A stretch of 64,000 nt of DNA from Oenanthe sinensis. Lineage: Eukaryota; Streptophyta; Magnoliopsida; Apiales; Apiaceae. Where the stretch lies: assembly GCA_028671895.1 (NCBI GenBank), contig CM053801.1, positions 18,265,375 to 18,329,374 of the forward strand, given 5' to 3'. Positions 48,675 to 61,082 of the stretch are shown here, piece after piece. Positions within the stretch are counted from its first letter, which is position 1. Every line of letters starts with the position of its first letter. A model generated the notes under the pieces. That model made no database searches and had not been told where the DNA came from. It was given only the letters and a program-made list of their open reading frames with translations. Position numbers and translations under genes: made by a program.

Positions 48675-49555
48675 TCTATACTATATTATTATAAGCAGTT
48701 TTATTGTTGGTTTGGTTGGTTGGTAACACTTAACAAAAAACTGTAAACACTTTACAAAAATCTGTAAACACTTTTCAAAAATATTAAAAATATATAATTT
48801 ATTTTATTTATTATATAATATTGGTTATAATAATATAATATAGATAATATAATAGTATAGATCTAATACAATTATAACCAATACAGTTGACTTATATATC
48901 TCAATCTCATAACTACTCCAATTCTTTAAACTCTGTTAGAATTATATATTTTTTAAAATCCTATTAAAATTTAAAAAAAATTAAATATATATATCATCTA
49001 TATTTTGATTATCTCTCTCTTTTTTTCACCTAAAACTAAATCATAATATTATATTATATCTAAATAATAACATAAAATTTATACTTATATTAAAATTTAT
49101 ATTTTTTATTTAATGTAGTTGTATTAAATATAATATATTTACAGATTTCAGTTTCACCACCGCTCAAACTCTTTAAATCATTTAAAATATCAATCAATTA
49201 AATAAATCTCATGAATATAATAATATTATTATTTTTTTATCTATATTAAATTTTATTAAAATTATATACTAAATGTAATCTAAACATCTCAATTAATCGC
49301 TCCCAAATTATTAAATTCATTTATAATTATCACTCATAATCGAATCTAACAAATATTATAATATTATTATTACTTTATTATTTTAAGTTTTGAAATAACA
49401 ACTAATTAGTTATATCTCAAAAATGATATAATATTATTATTCTTTTATCTATAATATAAATATTCTAATTTAATCACCGCTCAAATTATTCAATTTATTT
49501 TAAATATATTAAAAAAATTAAAAAAAATCCGTGCATCGCACAGATTATAAGCTAG
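48675..49555 (+). mobile_element. Non-autonomous Helitron-like element
   Basis: The 5' end is TCTATACTATATTATTATAA. The 3' end holds a short GC hairpin (CCGTGCATCGCACAG) about 10 bases before the terminal CTAG (49552-49555), the classic Helitron layout of 5' TC and 3' CTRR with a hairpin and no inverted repeats. About 880 bp, AT-rich, non-coding. The base after CTAG is A, not the expected T. Confidence 0.65.
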
Positions 49556-50168
49556 ATTCTAATTTTAAAACCAATTATGTTTTTTATGAATAAAAATATA
49601 TTCTAAACATGAAATTAATAAAAACTCATAATATAATTACATGTAAATTTCATTTTTATAAAATGTATATAAGATTCTATGTTATATTCTATTTAAATTT
49701 GACAAGATTCCACATTAGATTCAACCTGTTAGATTTTATTATAGTTCAATTTTATAATTCCAATCTTAACCATCCATTTATCATAAAAAATGAAATGTTT
49801 TGATAATATTCTTCCGTGTTCTTTAAGGGATTCTTTATGCAATACCACCCATTTATATTATTATTAATTAAACATGATACATGAACGGATTAGAATTAAT
49901 TGTTTCAAAACAAAACAGCCATTTATGATTTATTTTGAAAATTCAGAATTAAACCATGACAATTGCCATGCCATGACCTTAGTACATGCCATATTGCCAA
50001 GCACCTAAGATTAATTTGTACTAAATAAATCCATCTTGTCTGACCTGAGTTTACATATCAGAAATGTTTCTAGGAGATATAGAGAACGAAAGTAGCTAAA
50101 GAATGTATTTAAAATAGAAAACTGAGAGTCACTTTGTTCAAAATTGTAATATTACTGCGATTCTGCTC
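49556..50168. other. Intergenic; 3' region of the UBP gene
   Basis: AT-rich sequence between the Helitron-like element and the UBP stop codon. It should contain the UBP 3' UTR. No other gene was seen. Confidence 0.4.
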
Positions 50169-53100
50169 TCAACTTGGACTACCACTGCCAGCATCAACTC
50201 CTTCATAAAATAAGATATACCCATGATCTGTGTTACTAGAATACTCCTGCGCAGACCCAAAGAATGTCTGCACAGCTGACTCGTCAATCATTTCCACATT
50301 TTCATCATCAAAGAATAGCCAGTGATTATGGCTTTTCACAAGGCTAACATAATGTCCATGGTTGGGCCCACTCCCAACATGGACAACTACAGCAAACAGG
50401 GAATATTCAGCATCTGCATCCTCCACTGTGTTGCTCAGCTTCAGCTCTAGTGGGAAGACAACACGGTAAGATAACTTCTTATACCGAGAAAGCTGCTCTA
50501 TGTACTTGAACCGCTTCAGATGAATTACCAAAATCTGTGGTGGTTTCTTTATCTTCATCCTCTTTTGTGCTTCCTGCAAACTGCAATGAAATGAGGTGCA
50601 TTTATTAGTTATCAATTTCGATCTCATGCACCAACAATAAAGAATTCTCGTGCCTAAAACTGCAAATTCATTTAATTTAGCAAGTACTATAGATACATGT
50701 TAGGTCCAATTTGCAACAGGCGGCACAGATTGTGCCAAGAACCAGAACTCTAAATTCATCATACACAGCTCATTTGATACTTAAAGCAAAAGAATCAGTG
50801 AATAAGCAATTAGTACCTGCAACATTTGTCACAAAAGAATTTGTCCTCCGCATTTAACGTCTCTGTGGAACTAAAGTTTTTTAGACAGCTAGTGATTGAA
50901 CTGTTCTGCTCAATATCAAGGCTCAGGTCCAAGAACGTTTCATCTCTTGCAGTTACTGTTTCACACTGTAAGCACCTTGTTTCGTTCGTGAGTAAACCCT
51001 AGAAATTAGTAAGAGAGGGGCATAAGAAACTTGGTATATGTAAATTAATAACGGGTGCATTTTTGTAGATAAACAAAAGATCAAGTCTACAGCATTTTAA
51101 TTGTATTTACGCAAATATAACGAAACATGTGACTGTTCCTACCACTGCCAACAATATTTTATGGTAAACTGATGCATGTGATTGTGAGGGTAAGCACTGC
51201 CAAGACAATGAACAGAAAAAGAAGCTAATTTACCTGAAAGTTTTTGTGCACCCAGGTGACAAGAGGCTCTTTTTGAGCGCCATCAGGATGACCATTTTTT
51301 GGTCCGTTTGCAACATTCTCAGGTGGCGATGAACTTGTGGGATCACTTTCTGCCTTACGAGCTTCCTTCTCCAGTAAGTCGACAAGTTCATTCAATAAAT
51401 AATTCAAGAACTCATGTGCGTCCTGCAGAAAATACTTCCAATCAAATGATGCCCTGGTGGTAAAGCTACACCAAGGATGCCAAATAGGATAGTATTTAAA
51501 ATAGGGGCCAGTACAAGTAGTTGAACGAATATTTGGGTACCAGTAACATCAACAATGACAATACTGTAGGGAGGCATGATGAAAAAACATATAATCAGTT
51601 AACATTTTTTAAATTAACATTACACAATAAACCACTACCAGCGACTAAAAAATTCACAAAGAAAGCAGCAGCTAGCACACATGCAATGATTAGGATAGTC
51701 TAATGCTCTGAAACATAAAAGGGCTAATATTTAACTGAAATTAACAATACAAGTACTATATTGAGAAAGAGAAGAATCGAAGAGGGAAAGAAATTTTAAA
51801 GAGGGAGGAAAGAAGAAGGTGCCAGTATCAAATATACCAAGAGACAAAATAAATTTTTATGTACTTGTCTTCAACAGTTCAAACTAGACGAGAAGCAGAA
51901 TGCGTACCTGGTGCATATAGCTGCGAAAAATCTCATTTTGTTTTTTCAGTTTCTGTACAAAGCGCTTGGGAGCAATAACCCCTGTCTTCTTCTTCTGTGA
52001 ACTAATCTACATATAACAATTGTTGGTACAAACAAAATCAATGTAAAATAAAATTGTGACTTTTACCAATGTGCATGAAAATTCGTAGGTGAAGTCATGT
52101 CAAAGTTGGGATACATAAGGTTTTTCATAACGAACAATATTCAAAATGTACTATTAATGTTAAATTGTATAGGAAGCATGTCTGTTGTTTTGAAAAAGAT
52201 AATCTACTTGATACAGAAAAGAAAATCCAATAGTAAGGAAATCCATGCAAGGAAAGGACAGCAACAAAAAAATGGAAGAAAGAAGATAATCTACTTGCCC
52301 AATCTGACAACAGATGATGGGTAAATGGTAAAAGAACTCAACCATAACTTATCTATCTCTGTATTTATATCTACACATATAAAGACACATGGATTCCCCA
52401 ATGCAATTATGTGTATGTAACATCTTCTAGTATCTTCTTTTTATCCACAGAGTAATTTTCATTTGGATGTCTAGGCACATCAAACAAAAAGGATGGCGGA
52501 AATAATGAAAACAAGTCTTTTAATTATGTTAGTTCAACTCAGAGCTTATTTTTTTCGTTAGACTTTTTATATAGATTTAGGAGCTCACCAGTAATAATTT
52601 TTTTAAAAAGCTTAGTAGCTTTTATGCAACATATACTGAAGAAATATTTTTCATTGGTGTTAAGCATACATTAACATATAAATAATCTTGCATTTATATC
52701 ATTGGCTTTATGCATACAACAAATAGCAATATTTTTGTGCCTAGACATTGCAAGTGCAAACCCTTGAACACTACTGGTATTAAGTAGCTAATTCTACCTG
52801 TCAAACACGTGGAAACAAACTTCCTTGCAATCATTTGTCAGTGTAATAGAAGCTACGACAACCGAGCATAACCCTTACCTATCCAAAATCAATCTCTAAT
52901 TTGAAATAATATTAATAAATACTCTTAATATAATGAATTTAATTTAAGAGCGATATTTGAAGGCCCTAGAATGTAAATCAGAAGTGAGGAAAAGGAAAAT
53001 CTAAAACCTAATCTCAGACCAGAATACTAGATTAAAGAATGTACATAAAATGTTTTTAGAGCATACATTACCGAAGAAAAAAAAATGATCTCGCCCTACA

Positions 53101-54992
53101 CTACATCAAAAACTATCACATATGCATCTTCTGATAAACTACAAAGATGCCAAGTAACACGGGAAAAAAACAAGTAAATGATGCCAAGTATTTGAACAAT
53201 ATGGAAACATCCCATCTTTCATTGCAACCAATAAGTGTTGTGACACCAAAAAAACTGCTCAAGCGGACACCAATATGAAACCACAGAAGATCATTTCAAA
53301 TGGTGAAAGTTTCTACTTAAGATATACAAGAACTATATGCATAATGAGGCCAAACTATATCTACAGTTCTCACCCTGCATAGAAATAACCATAGTGAGGT
53401 CCTCAATTCCTAGTTACCTACCACTCTTCAGCACTATAGTCCCTCTAATCTCAATCAAGGACTGGACAAATTCTGCATCAACCAGAGTCTAAAGCATACT
53501 AAAAAGCTGAAAGCCAAAATGTAATATCCAAATACTTACATATATAATAAAATTGCAACAATGTGGTCATCCCATTCTATACACAATAAATCCTTATCAC
53601 TAAACAGCCCTAAAAAAATCAAAATGAAACTGATGTTAATTTCTTTGGTATCGCCACACTGCAATTTTTTTTTACGGAAATCTGAAAAGCATAAACACAG
53701 TCTGCCATAGGATCTGAGTATAGAGAAAGAAAAAAAAGAAAAAAAGAATTACACTTTAAGTTGATAGGTGGATAGGGTGCGAATGGGTGTTTGGTAGGCT
53801 GCACTCTGCAGAATTTCAAAATAAAATCAAGATGATCCAAGCTTACAGCTCTTAGCAGTCTGAATATTACTAAGCTTAAATGGAATATTTATTAGATCCC
53901 ACACTTATGCAGTTCCTACATTAGAGCCCCATAAATTATAAGAAAGTGAGATTTCATGTCTTTCCTCTGAAACCTAACCCATTTATATTCCGAAAGTAGA
54001 ACTAAAAACAAGCCTCTTTAGCGACACCTGATAGAACCATAAAAGTCTGTTATGTTAGTAGGCAACAGAAAACTTGTAGACTTAACTAACTCATCTGCTA
54101 CCAAAAGTCAACCACATCACTAAAAATACACAACACAATGAAGCATTAAGGATAGCAATTCAAGAGACATAAGAAGATGGAAACACCTATTGTTCCAAAA
54201 TGCATCATCTCAAGACAAGAAATAAGTATAATTTAAATATAAAAGCATAATGTGTCGAAGTTCCACTACAAGGCAGGTATAAAAACGTGTCCACACAGAT
54301 ATAAAAAACCAATACTTAATCTGAAATGGAGAATTCTAAGATTTTGTACCTGCATAAAAAGATCGGCCAAGCATGTCAGGAGCGTTTCTTCTGAATCAGT
54401 AAGGGTTTTGTTATTCAAGTAATATTCTAGTAACTGTTCACGGAATGGAACACAAAAGTAGAGGGCCTGCAGAAAAAGAGGGTACAACATTAGTTTTACT
54501 TCATCATAAATTCCATGTATATGTAGAAAAAGCGGATAGTCTACAAAATCGTAAACAGTGAGTACACAAGTTAATAAACACCGATAAAAATACAGTCTTT
54601 AAACATAACCTAAAATGCAAAGCTACAAATATAGGCGTTAAAACATATTCCTTCTCAATTCCTTAATTACGAAGAAAAAAAATAGCTTTTTTAATCAGGA
54701 ACGAACAACTCAGATTCACGAAATTGAAAACCTCACAATAGGCAAACAGTTTGCATAAAATGGTAATTAATCTGATAAACAAAAAAGAAAAGAGTAATAA
54801 AGGAATTGAAATATTAATAGAAATGAGTAAATAAAGGAATTGAAGATAAATAATTTAAAAAAAATTAGGAGGTACCTGCAAGACGCTGTTACAGTAGCAA
54901 GTGTTGCCGAAATTTTCGAGACCGAAGTAACGCTCGCCTTCGGGGAATTGCTCACCCAGTGCTTTCTCCAATTTCGACCCCGCTGCACCCAT
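50169..54992 (-). CDS. UBP3/UBP4: Ubiquitin carboxyl-terminal hydrolase, UBP3/UBP4 type
   Basis: Six exons on the minus strand join into 371 aa: 54992-54876, 54466-54350, 52006-51908, 51422-51234, 50998-50817, 50580-50169. The protein has the USP fold: Cys box GLENFGNTCYCNSVLQ with catalytic Cys near residue 32, QDAHEFLNYLLNELVDLL, two CxxC pairs (CLQC, CDKC) for zinc, the block ILVIHLKRFKYIEQLSRYKK, and the His box GPNHGHYVSLVK (His near 311) followed by WLFFDDENV. It removes ubiquitin from proteins. The length and MGAAGSKLEK start match plant UBP3/UBP4, which are nuclear in Arabidopsis and needed for pollen development. MGAAGS also fits an N-myristoylation signal. Intron 2 is 2.3 kb. A TATA box lies about 70 bases upstream of the ATG. 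Confidence 0.95.
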
Positions 54993-55060
54993 CTCTCTCT
55001 GATCTCTCTCTCTCTCGGGGTGATCTCTCTCCCTTGTCTCTCTCTCTCTCTCTGATAGTC
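54993..55060 (-). repeat. (TC)n/(GA)n tract in the UBP leader
   Basis: Imperfect CT-dinucleotide runs just upstream of the UBP start codon. They read as GA-rich on the UBP strand and are likely within the 5' UTR. Confidence 0.6.
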
Positions 55061-55070
55061 TATATAAATA
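55061..55070 (-). promoter_or_regulatory. Candidate TATA box of the UBP gene
   Basis: TATTTATATA on the minus strand, 69-78 bases before the ATG. It would imply a short leader of about 40 nt. The sequence also reads TATATAAATA on the plus strand, so direction is ambiguous. Confidence 0.4.
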
Positions 55071-55130
55071 GTGATATGTTGATAAAAGGTTTTGACGCCG
55101 GCAAGACCGAACTGAAATGACAGAGAGCCC

Positions 55131-55168
55131 CGATTCGATTCGATTCGATTCGATTCGATTCGATTCAA
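55131..55168. repeat. (GATTC)n pentanucleotide microsatellite
   Basis: Seven near-perfect GATTC units. It sits about 140 bases upstream of the UBP start codon, in the upstream region shared with the plastid L29 gene. Confidence 0.85.
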
Positions 55169-55514
55169 TGCGTCCCGACTAAAGATGAACAAAGAGGGGC
55201 CAATTTTCTTTTGCTTTTTTGCGTTTCTATTTCTATATTTTATTTATTGCAATTCTTTCATTTTTAGTTACTGTAATTAGGTTAAAAATTAAAATGGCAA
55301 CTACACTGTGGCAAGGTCAAGGTAACATATTTTTCGAAACCATTTTCATTTTTCAGATATTATATTTCTCTGATAAGAAAATATTTATCATCAACAAAAG
55401 TATTATTTAGTTACTTTTTATACTTTAAAATAAAAACATAATAAAATTGTACAAATTATATGATAACATGAACTATCACAAATAATTAAATTAATATAAT
55501 TATATATTAACTAT

Positions 55515-55800
55515 CATAATAAAATGATAGTTCTCTTTTTATACAACTACTTATAGATAATATTATATTATATTTAAATTATATTCTATATTTTTTATTT
55601 TAATAATCCTACTTACCCTATAATTTTTATTTAATATAATTGTACTAACATTTTAACTCAATTACATCACCATTTAAACTCTTTTATTTATTTAAAATGA
55701 ATTAATAATAAAATAAATTATCATATTAAATGAAATATTTAAATTATATAAAACAATTAATATATAATTTATTAATAAAAGGACGAATCATAAATTTATA
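55515..55800 (+). mobile_element. Truncated copy of a Helitron-like family (copy A)
   Basis: It matches the reverse complement of 63505-63840 along most of its length: TTTTTATACAACT near the start, GATAATATTATATTATATTT, ATAAATTATCATATTAAAT and TTAATATATAATTTATTAAT near the end. The 3' hairpin end seen in the other copy is missing here. It lies between the divergent UBP and L29 genes. Confidence 0.6.
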
Positions 55801-56140
55801 ACATTCTCATTTAATATTATATAATTTAAAATTTTATTTTACTTCATTCATTTTATAATACTTTTCCAACCAATTTTCCTAGAATAAGAATAGTCATAAC
55901 AATATCTGTATCTAGTTCTTTTTGTGAAAAATCTATTCTTCATTTTTTTTATTTAATATAAATTTATAAAGTTAATATTATAATTACGAGAAATAAAATA
56001 TTTGTTTAATAACAAGTCATAGAATAGAATTAGAGAGAGATAGAGAGCAATCCCAAGGCGGCGGCCTCCCCTTATCCAAACAATAGAACAAGAAGCTAGG
56101 TAGATAGAAGCACCACCGTTTACACACAGAAAAAGAAAAG
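55801..56140 (+). promoter_or_regulatory. Upstream region and leader of plastid L29
   Basis: AT-rich, then a short purine-rich leader (AGAGAGAGATAGAGAGC, about 56032) before the ATG. No clear TATA box, as is common for nuclear genes of plastid ribosomal proteins. Confidence 0.35.
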
Positions 56141-57372
56141 ATGTTGAGCACTAGCTTCTCCATTGCAACTAGCTTTCCCCCCTTGCCCAAAACCCTAATT
56201 TCAAAATCATCATCTTTCCACGGAATCAAAATAGCCCATGTCTGCGCACCTCGCATTCAATGCACTCGACCTCTTCAATTCTCTGCTGTGAAAATGTCGA
56301 AAAAAGAAGAAGAATTGAAGGAGATAAGAGGCTTGACTACTGAAGAGATTCAAGAACAAGTTGTTGACCTTAAAGGAGAGCTTTTTATGCTTCGTCTTCA
56401 GCGCTCTGCTCGTAATGAGTTCAAGTCTAGTGATTTTCGTCGTATGCGTAAAAGGGTATCCCTCCTTTACTTTGTTAATTCCTTTTTTTATTTTATTTAC
56501 GTGTTTGCATTATGTAATGTGTTATACTACTCTATACTAGTTGTGTGTTACATTTAAGTGTGTATTTTGAGTAACTTCTTGTGCATTGCAACTTATGACA
56601 CATTTATTATAGTGTTTATGTTGGTTGAACATTAAGATCTAGACTATTCTTATATGAGTTTTTAGATCTATTGATAACGAAACTTATGGAGGGAGAAGGA
56701 TTATTTGAAGCGTAACAAATTGTGACCAGGATTGGATTTAAATACATACAAGCTTGGCCATTTCACTGCGACTTCCTATGACATTGCAGAATATAATGGT
56801 ATATGTAAACCACTCATTCCTCAGAGGATGTGCTACTGGAAGTTTTTAAGGAATATATAGGGTTATAATCAGAGCTGTTATTACCTTTAAGCATGATGTA
56901 TCGGATTAAATGGTTTGAGAGTGGGAGCACCTTAGTATGAAGTAATTGATGGCTTATACTTATCCAGAGTAAGGCACTGAAAAACAATTCTTATAGGCAA
57001 GTTCTATTTTTAAATGTAACACGATTAGCCAGCTCGAAGATTTTTTTATTGTGTATGTGTTATATACATCTATGAGATACTTGTATGTCCTTTTGCCCCT
57101 TATATCTAAATGCTAGTTGTTCTTTCTTAATTATGTAAAAACATCATATGTTTAATTAAATTCACCCTTGCTATTGTCTTGATATGGATCAGGTTGCACG
57201 TATGCTCACTGTTAGAAGAGAGAGAGAACTTGAGGAAGGAATAAACAAGAGGTTGTCAAGAAAGCGTGATCGGCTTTGGAAGAAAAGTATTGTTGTGAGA
57301 CCACCTCCGTCTTTAATAAAGTTAAGAGAGGAAGAAGAAGCTGAAGAAGCAAAGGAATCTGCAAGTGCATAA
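56141..57372 (+). CDS. RPL29: 50S ribosomal protein L29, chloroplastic
   Basis: Two exons, 56141-56455 and 57193-57372, join in phase (AAA AGG|GT...CAG|GTT GCA) into 164 aa. The first about 50 residues are rich in Ser, Thr and basic residues with few acids (MLSTSFSIATSFPPLPKTLI), which fits a plastid transit peptide. The L29 domain follows: EELKEIRGLTTEEIQEQVVD, LKGELFMLRLQRSARNEFK, RRMRKR|VARMLTVRRERE. The tail is Lys/Arg-rich, then Glu/Ala-rich (EEEEAEEAKESASA), an extension typical of the plant plastid protein. L29 sits at the exit of the large-subunit peptide tunnel. The intron is 737 bp. The gene is divergent from UBP, 1148 bp away. Confidence 0.93.
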
Positions 57373-58834
57373 GCTATTACCATTTGTATGATTTTGACAT
57401 TGTTAGGCTGCCATCTACCTATTACTTTTGTTTGTATGATATGACAAAAAAAAAATTTTGTACTTCACCTAATGTATCCAACTTGTTGATTACAGTTTAT
57501 CATATAAACACTCAGTATATAGAAAAGCATCCATAAACAAGTGTTTCATATATCATCTATGCATTGTTATGACAATCGCCACTTGAGCTGATTATTTCTT
57601 TGCTTAAATGCTAAAATACTCTCCGCCTACTTGATTCTTTGGTCAGCTTAGCTTAAAGTTGTTTTTGACTTTAAGCTGAAAAATGTCGGTTTGTGTAATA
57701 AGCCACTTAAAGCCAGAAGTAAGAAGTAAATATCAGGTACTTTTTTCAGTGACTTATTTTTTTTCTATTTTGATAAAAGTTATCTATATGTCATAAATTA
57801 CTTTTATTTTTATTATTATATTTTTAAAAACTCATAAGACACTCATTATACAAAATTACCCAAACATGCATTTTAAACTCTCGACTTATCACGTTAAGCT
57901 ACTTTAAATCATAAGTCACACTTTTAAGCTTAGCCGAACAGGCTCTTAATCTGCTTAAAACATTTAATTGCAGGCTTTATGTTTCTGGAAGACCGAGATG
58001 TCTGGTCAATGTTTAGAATTGCTTATAAATGCATATCTAATTGATAACGGTGACCTTTTACTGCTGTTCTTTGCCTCTTGGGATTGATCTACTCATGTAT
58101 TAGTAGTACATTACAAGATATGTTATACATTGGGTATCTCTGTTTCCTGTTTCCGTGCTCACACATTATCACTGTTTAAAACTGTCTTATTATGTGATGG
58201 TGCTAATGGTAAAGACCAACTATTTTGGAGAAAATGCACGGTTTTATTTAGATTTTAAAATTTATATATTGTATAAAACATTAACGAATTATTACATTAT
58301 CTTAATTTTAATTTATTAATAAATACCCATGTACTGTGGTTACTCTATCTGCTTTGCTTGTAGCAAAGGCCTGGAGGGTGGGGGTTCCTTCTGGTGCATT
58401 GCACCTCCAGTCACTCAGTCAGTATAAGAGCCACAGGAAGGTTTGTGTCTGCTTCCGAGGGCACATTGTCACTCGAGGAAGCACTTAGTAGTTAGTACTT
58501 TAGTTTGTTATCAGTGACTATTCTTCATCTCCTGGAGCTACTCCAGGTCTCTAATCTTAGCTGCATAATACACAGACATGCATGTTGCTGTTTTGAGAAA
58601 CCTTCATAGTCCTAAATGACAACGGTGTTCAAATCATATAAGAATTTTTCTTGCATACCACACAATTTTGACTCCCTTTTTTTTTTTTGAACGGCGGTCT
58701 TATTATTGTCTTGGATTTTATCATTATTACTACAGTGATAAATCCAAGGGGAGTACATTTTACCTTAGAATCTCCCGTAAGGTTTGGTCCGGTTAGAACA
58801 AGACTACTTGAAGATTTTTTTTTCCAGATGTCCT
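57373..58834. other. Spacer downstream of L29
   Basis: It should contain the L29 3' UTR. The area 57630-57960 has rough inverted ends (CAGCTTAGCTTAAAGTTG; AAGCTTAGCCGAACAGGC) suggesting an old MITE. A less AT-rich stretch at 58350-58560 includes the palindrome GGTGCATTGCACC but has no open frame or RNA gene I can recognise. Confidence 0.35.
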
Positions 58835-60363
58835 TGTAATATCTCGTATTTTTTAGAATAATAAAATAGATTAATAATAATAAAATTGGATAGAAATTAG
58901 AAATTAAAACTAAATTAAAATATTGAGCTTTCTGAATATGAGTCGGATTTGAATCATAGTAGGTTTTGTGGTAGAGTTTTAAAACTCTGTATATAGATTA
59001 AGATCTCCTCATTTTTTTGTATTATTTTCGAGCCACCATGACTAAATTGTTGTAAATCTTTTTCGATACAAATCTTTATTCTTTTTCTTCATCTTTTTTA
59101 TTAAAATTCGTAGAATTTTCTATACACAACTCTTCTGTCTTCTAAAATTCGTAGTAAATTCATCATAAGTCGAAATTCATTCCTTCTGAACTTTTTGGAA
59201 AGACCATGACTAAATCGTTATAAATCTTTTTCGATACAAATCTTTATTCTTTTTCTTCATCTTTTATATTAAAATTCGTAGAATTTTCTATACACAACTC
59301 AGTTGTTTTGTAAAATTCGTAGTAAATTCATCATAAGTCGGAATTCGTTGATTTTGGACTTTTCAGAAATATCTTTTCGTTCCCATACGACTTTCTGTTA
59401 TAAGTTTTTTGAGAAAACATCGTTTAGATGATCAAAAAAGTTAAACACAGATCTTAGCAAATTTGGAATTATGGGGACGTTCGAAGTTTGAGGTGCGTTG
59501 TTTTTGTTTCGTTGCAAGGGATTGAATATGTGTTTAAAGAAGATGTAGATTCTTGAATTTCGGAGGTGTTATATGCGTTATATGATTTATAGGGTCGGAT
59601 TGGAGATAAATACCTTTTGACTTACTTTTATTTTCGAAAAGATTTTGATACTGTGAATTTCGAATTTCATATAAGATATAAGAATATTGTTTTCGAATTG
59701 TATAAAATATAAGATATGAGATATAAGAAATGAGAATCTTTGAAACCCGGTCTCTACATTTCGAACTCGTTCGTAATTTACGCTATAGTTCCGGAACTAG
59801 CCTTAGATACCCTTATTAGAGGCACAAGTGTGCACTCTTAGATACCTGATAAGGGCGCATGATTATTGAATTTTAGATCTCGTCCAATGGAAAAGTGTGG
59901 TAAGAAATAAAAATAAGAATAAGATACCGGTCACTGGCAAAGTGTGATCGTAGAGCAAGACTGTGGAATTTTATAAGATTATCATACTGTTTTTATTAAA
60001 GGATTTTTAAATATTAAAATTGTGGGTTGAATTGTTTTTCTCAAATTGTTTTCAAGACTTGTATTATTTTTGAAGGAAAATTATTTTATTAAAACATCCA
60101 CTGATTTTTGAGAATATTTGTAAGTCGATTGTTACTTGCTGGACGGTGTAGCTCATTACTTACAATTTTCAGGTTCGGTGTAAGAGGAAGATGGAGTGCA
60201 TTGAATTTCGAGGATCTTAGATTTGGAGTAGATAGGTTGTTGATTTGTCATTGTTAGCAGCGATTTTATAATAGTTATCTTTGTAATATAGTTTTGTATT
60301 AATATATTGTATTGTATTTTAGATTTGCTAGAATTAATGGTCCGAAAAAAAGCGGGTTGTTAC
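58835..60363. repeat. Degenerate repeat element with TGTAAT...GTTAC ends
   Basis: It begins TGTAATATCTCG and ends CGGGTTGTTAC, an imperfect inverted pair. This resembles plant short LTR/TRIM-like sequences with TGTAACATCCC ends. Possible flanks are GTCCT (left) and GTCCC (right). No coding sequence. It contains a 168-bp tandem duplication at 59035-59370. Confidence 0.5.
59035..59370. repeat. 168-bp tandem duplication
   Basis: Two units (59035-59202 and 59203-59370) share ACCATGACTAAAT, CTTTTTCGATACAAATCTTT, AGAATTTTCTATACACAACT and GTAGTAAATTCATCATAAGT in the same order, with scattered point changes. Confidence 0.85.
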
Positions 60364-61082
60364 GGTCCCTTTTAAAAAATTGTCAAAATTGGGGCTGGTT
60401 TTCCCATTCTGTAGTTTGGACTCTAACGTTAGCTAATCGCTGACACCTTTTGCTCTGTTTAGGAGCTCATAAGAAGATTTTTTAGACAGCCAATTCATCA
60501 TTAAGTAACATTTTTTGCCCGACTACTACTCCGATTGATTATAATGAATCTAAAGAGAAGTATTGCTTGCTTAATTTGACTTCAATCATGTAAAATTAAA
60601 CCAACCACTCGAATATGACGGTCTGCAGGTTTAAGAAATACAGTGATTGGCTTTACCACCTCCGTAAAATTTTCTATTATTATATATACACACATATTTG
60701 CTTTTGATGTAGCCGTGAATAATGTTCGAGTCAGTTAGATACAAGGATCCATCTGAAAATCTGAATAAAGTTTCTGAATTTATTCGTGGTCCTCTTGTTT
60801 AATAACATTTCTCTAATATTTCCGAATTGAGGATAATTTAATGTTAAGGGCATGTGATCGGATAATCTAGTGATAAGAGTATCCTCTATCACTCCACGTC
60901 ACACTCCATATCACAGGTTGATGATCACTAGAAAATTGTTAAAGAATCAATACTATTTATTAGTTTATAAATTATATTCAATAAAAAAATATATAAGTAC
61001 ATTTCTGAATTTGTTTATGGGATTATATATGTTAATTACATAATATTCTATTTTTTCTTTTCATTGACCGTCATATCTAACC
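60364..61082. other. Intergenic spacer
   Basis: No gene was seen. AT-rich with no long open frame. Confidence 0.4.

Noticed and set aside
55131..55168. GATTC repeat as a telomere-like or satellite array
   Set aside because: Only about seven units and not the plant telomere repeat. An ordinary microsatellite.
58350..58560. A non-coding RNA gene in the less AT-rich stretch
   Set aside because: Only a short palindrome (GGTGCATTGCACC). No tRNA, snoRNA or snRNA boxes could be identified.
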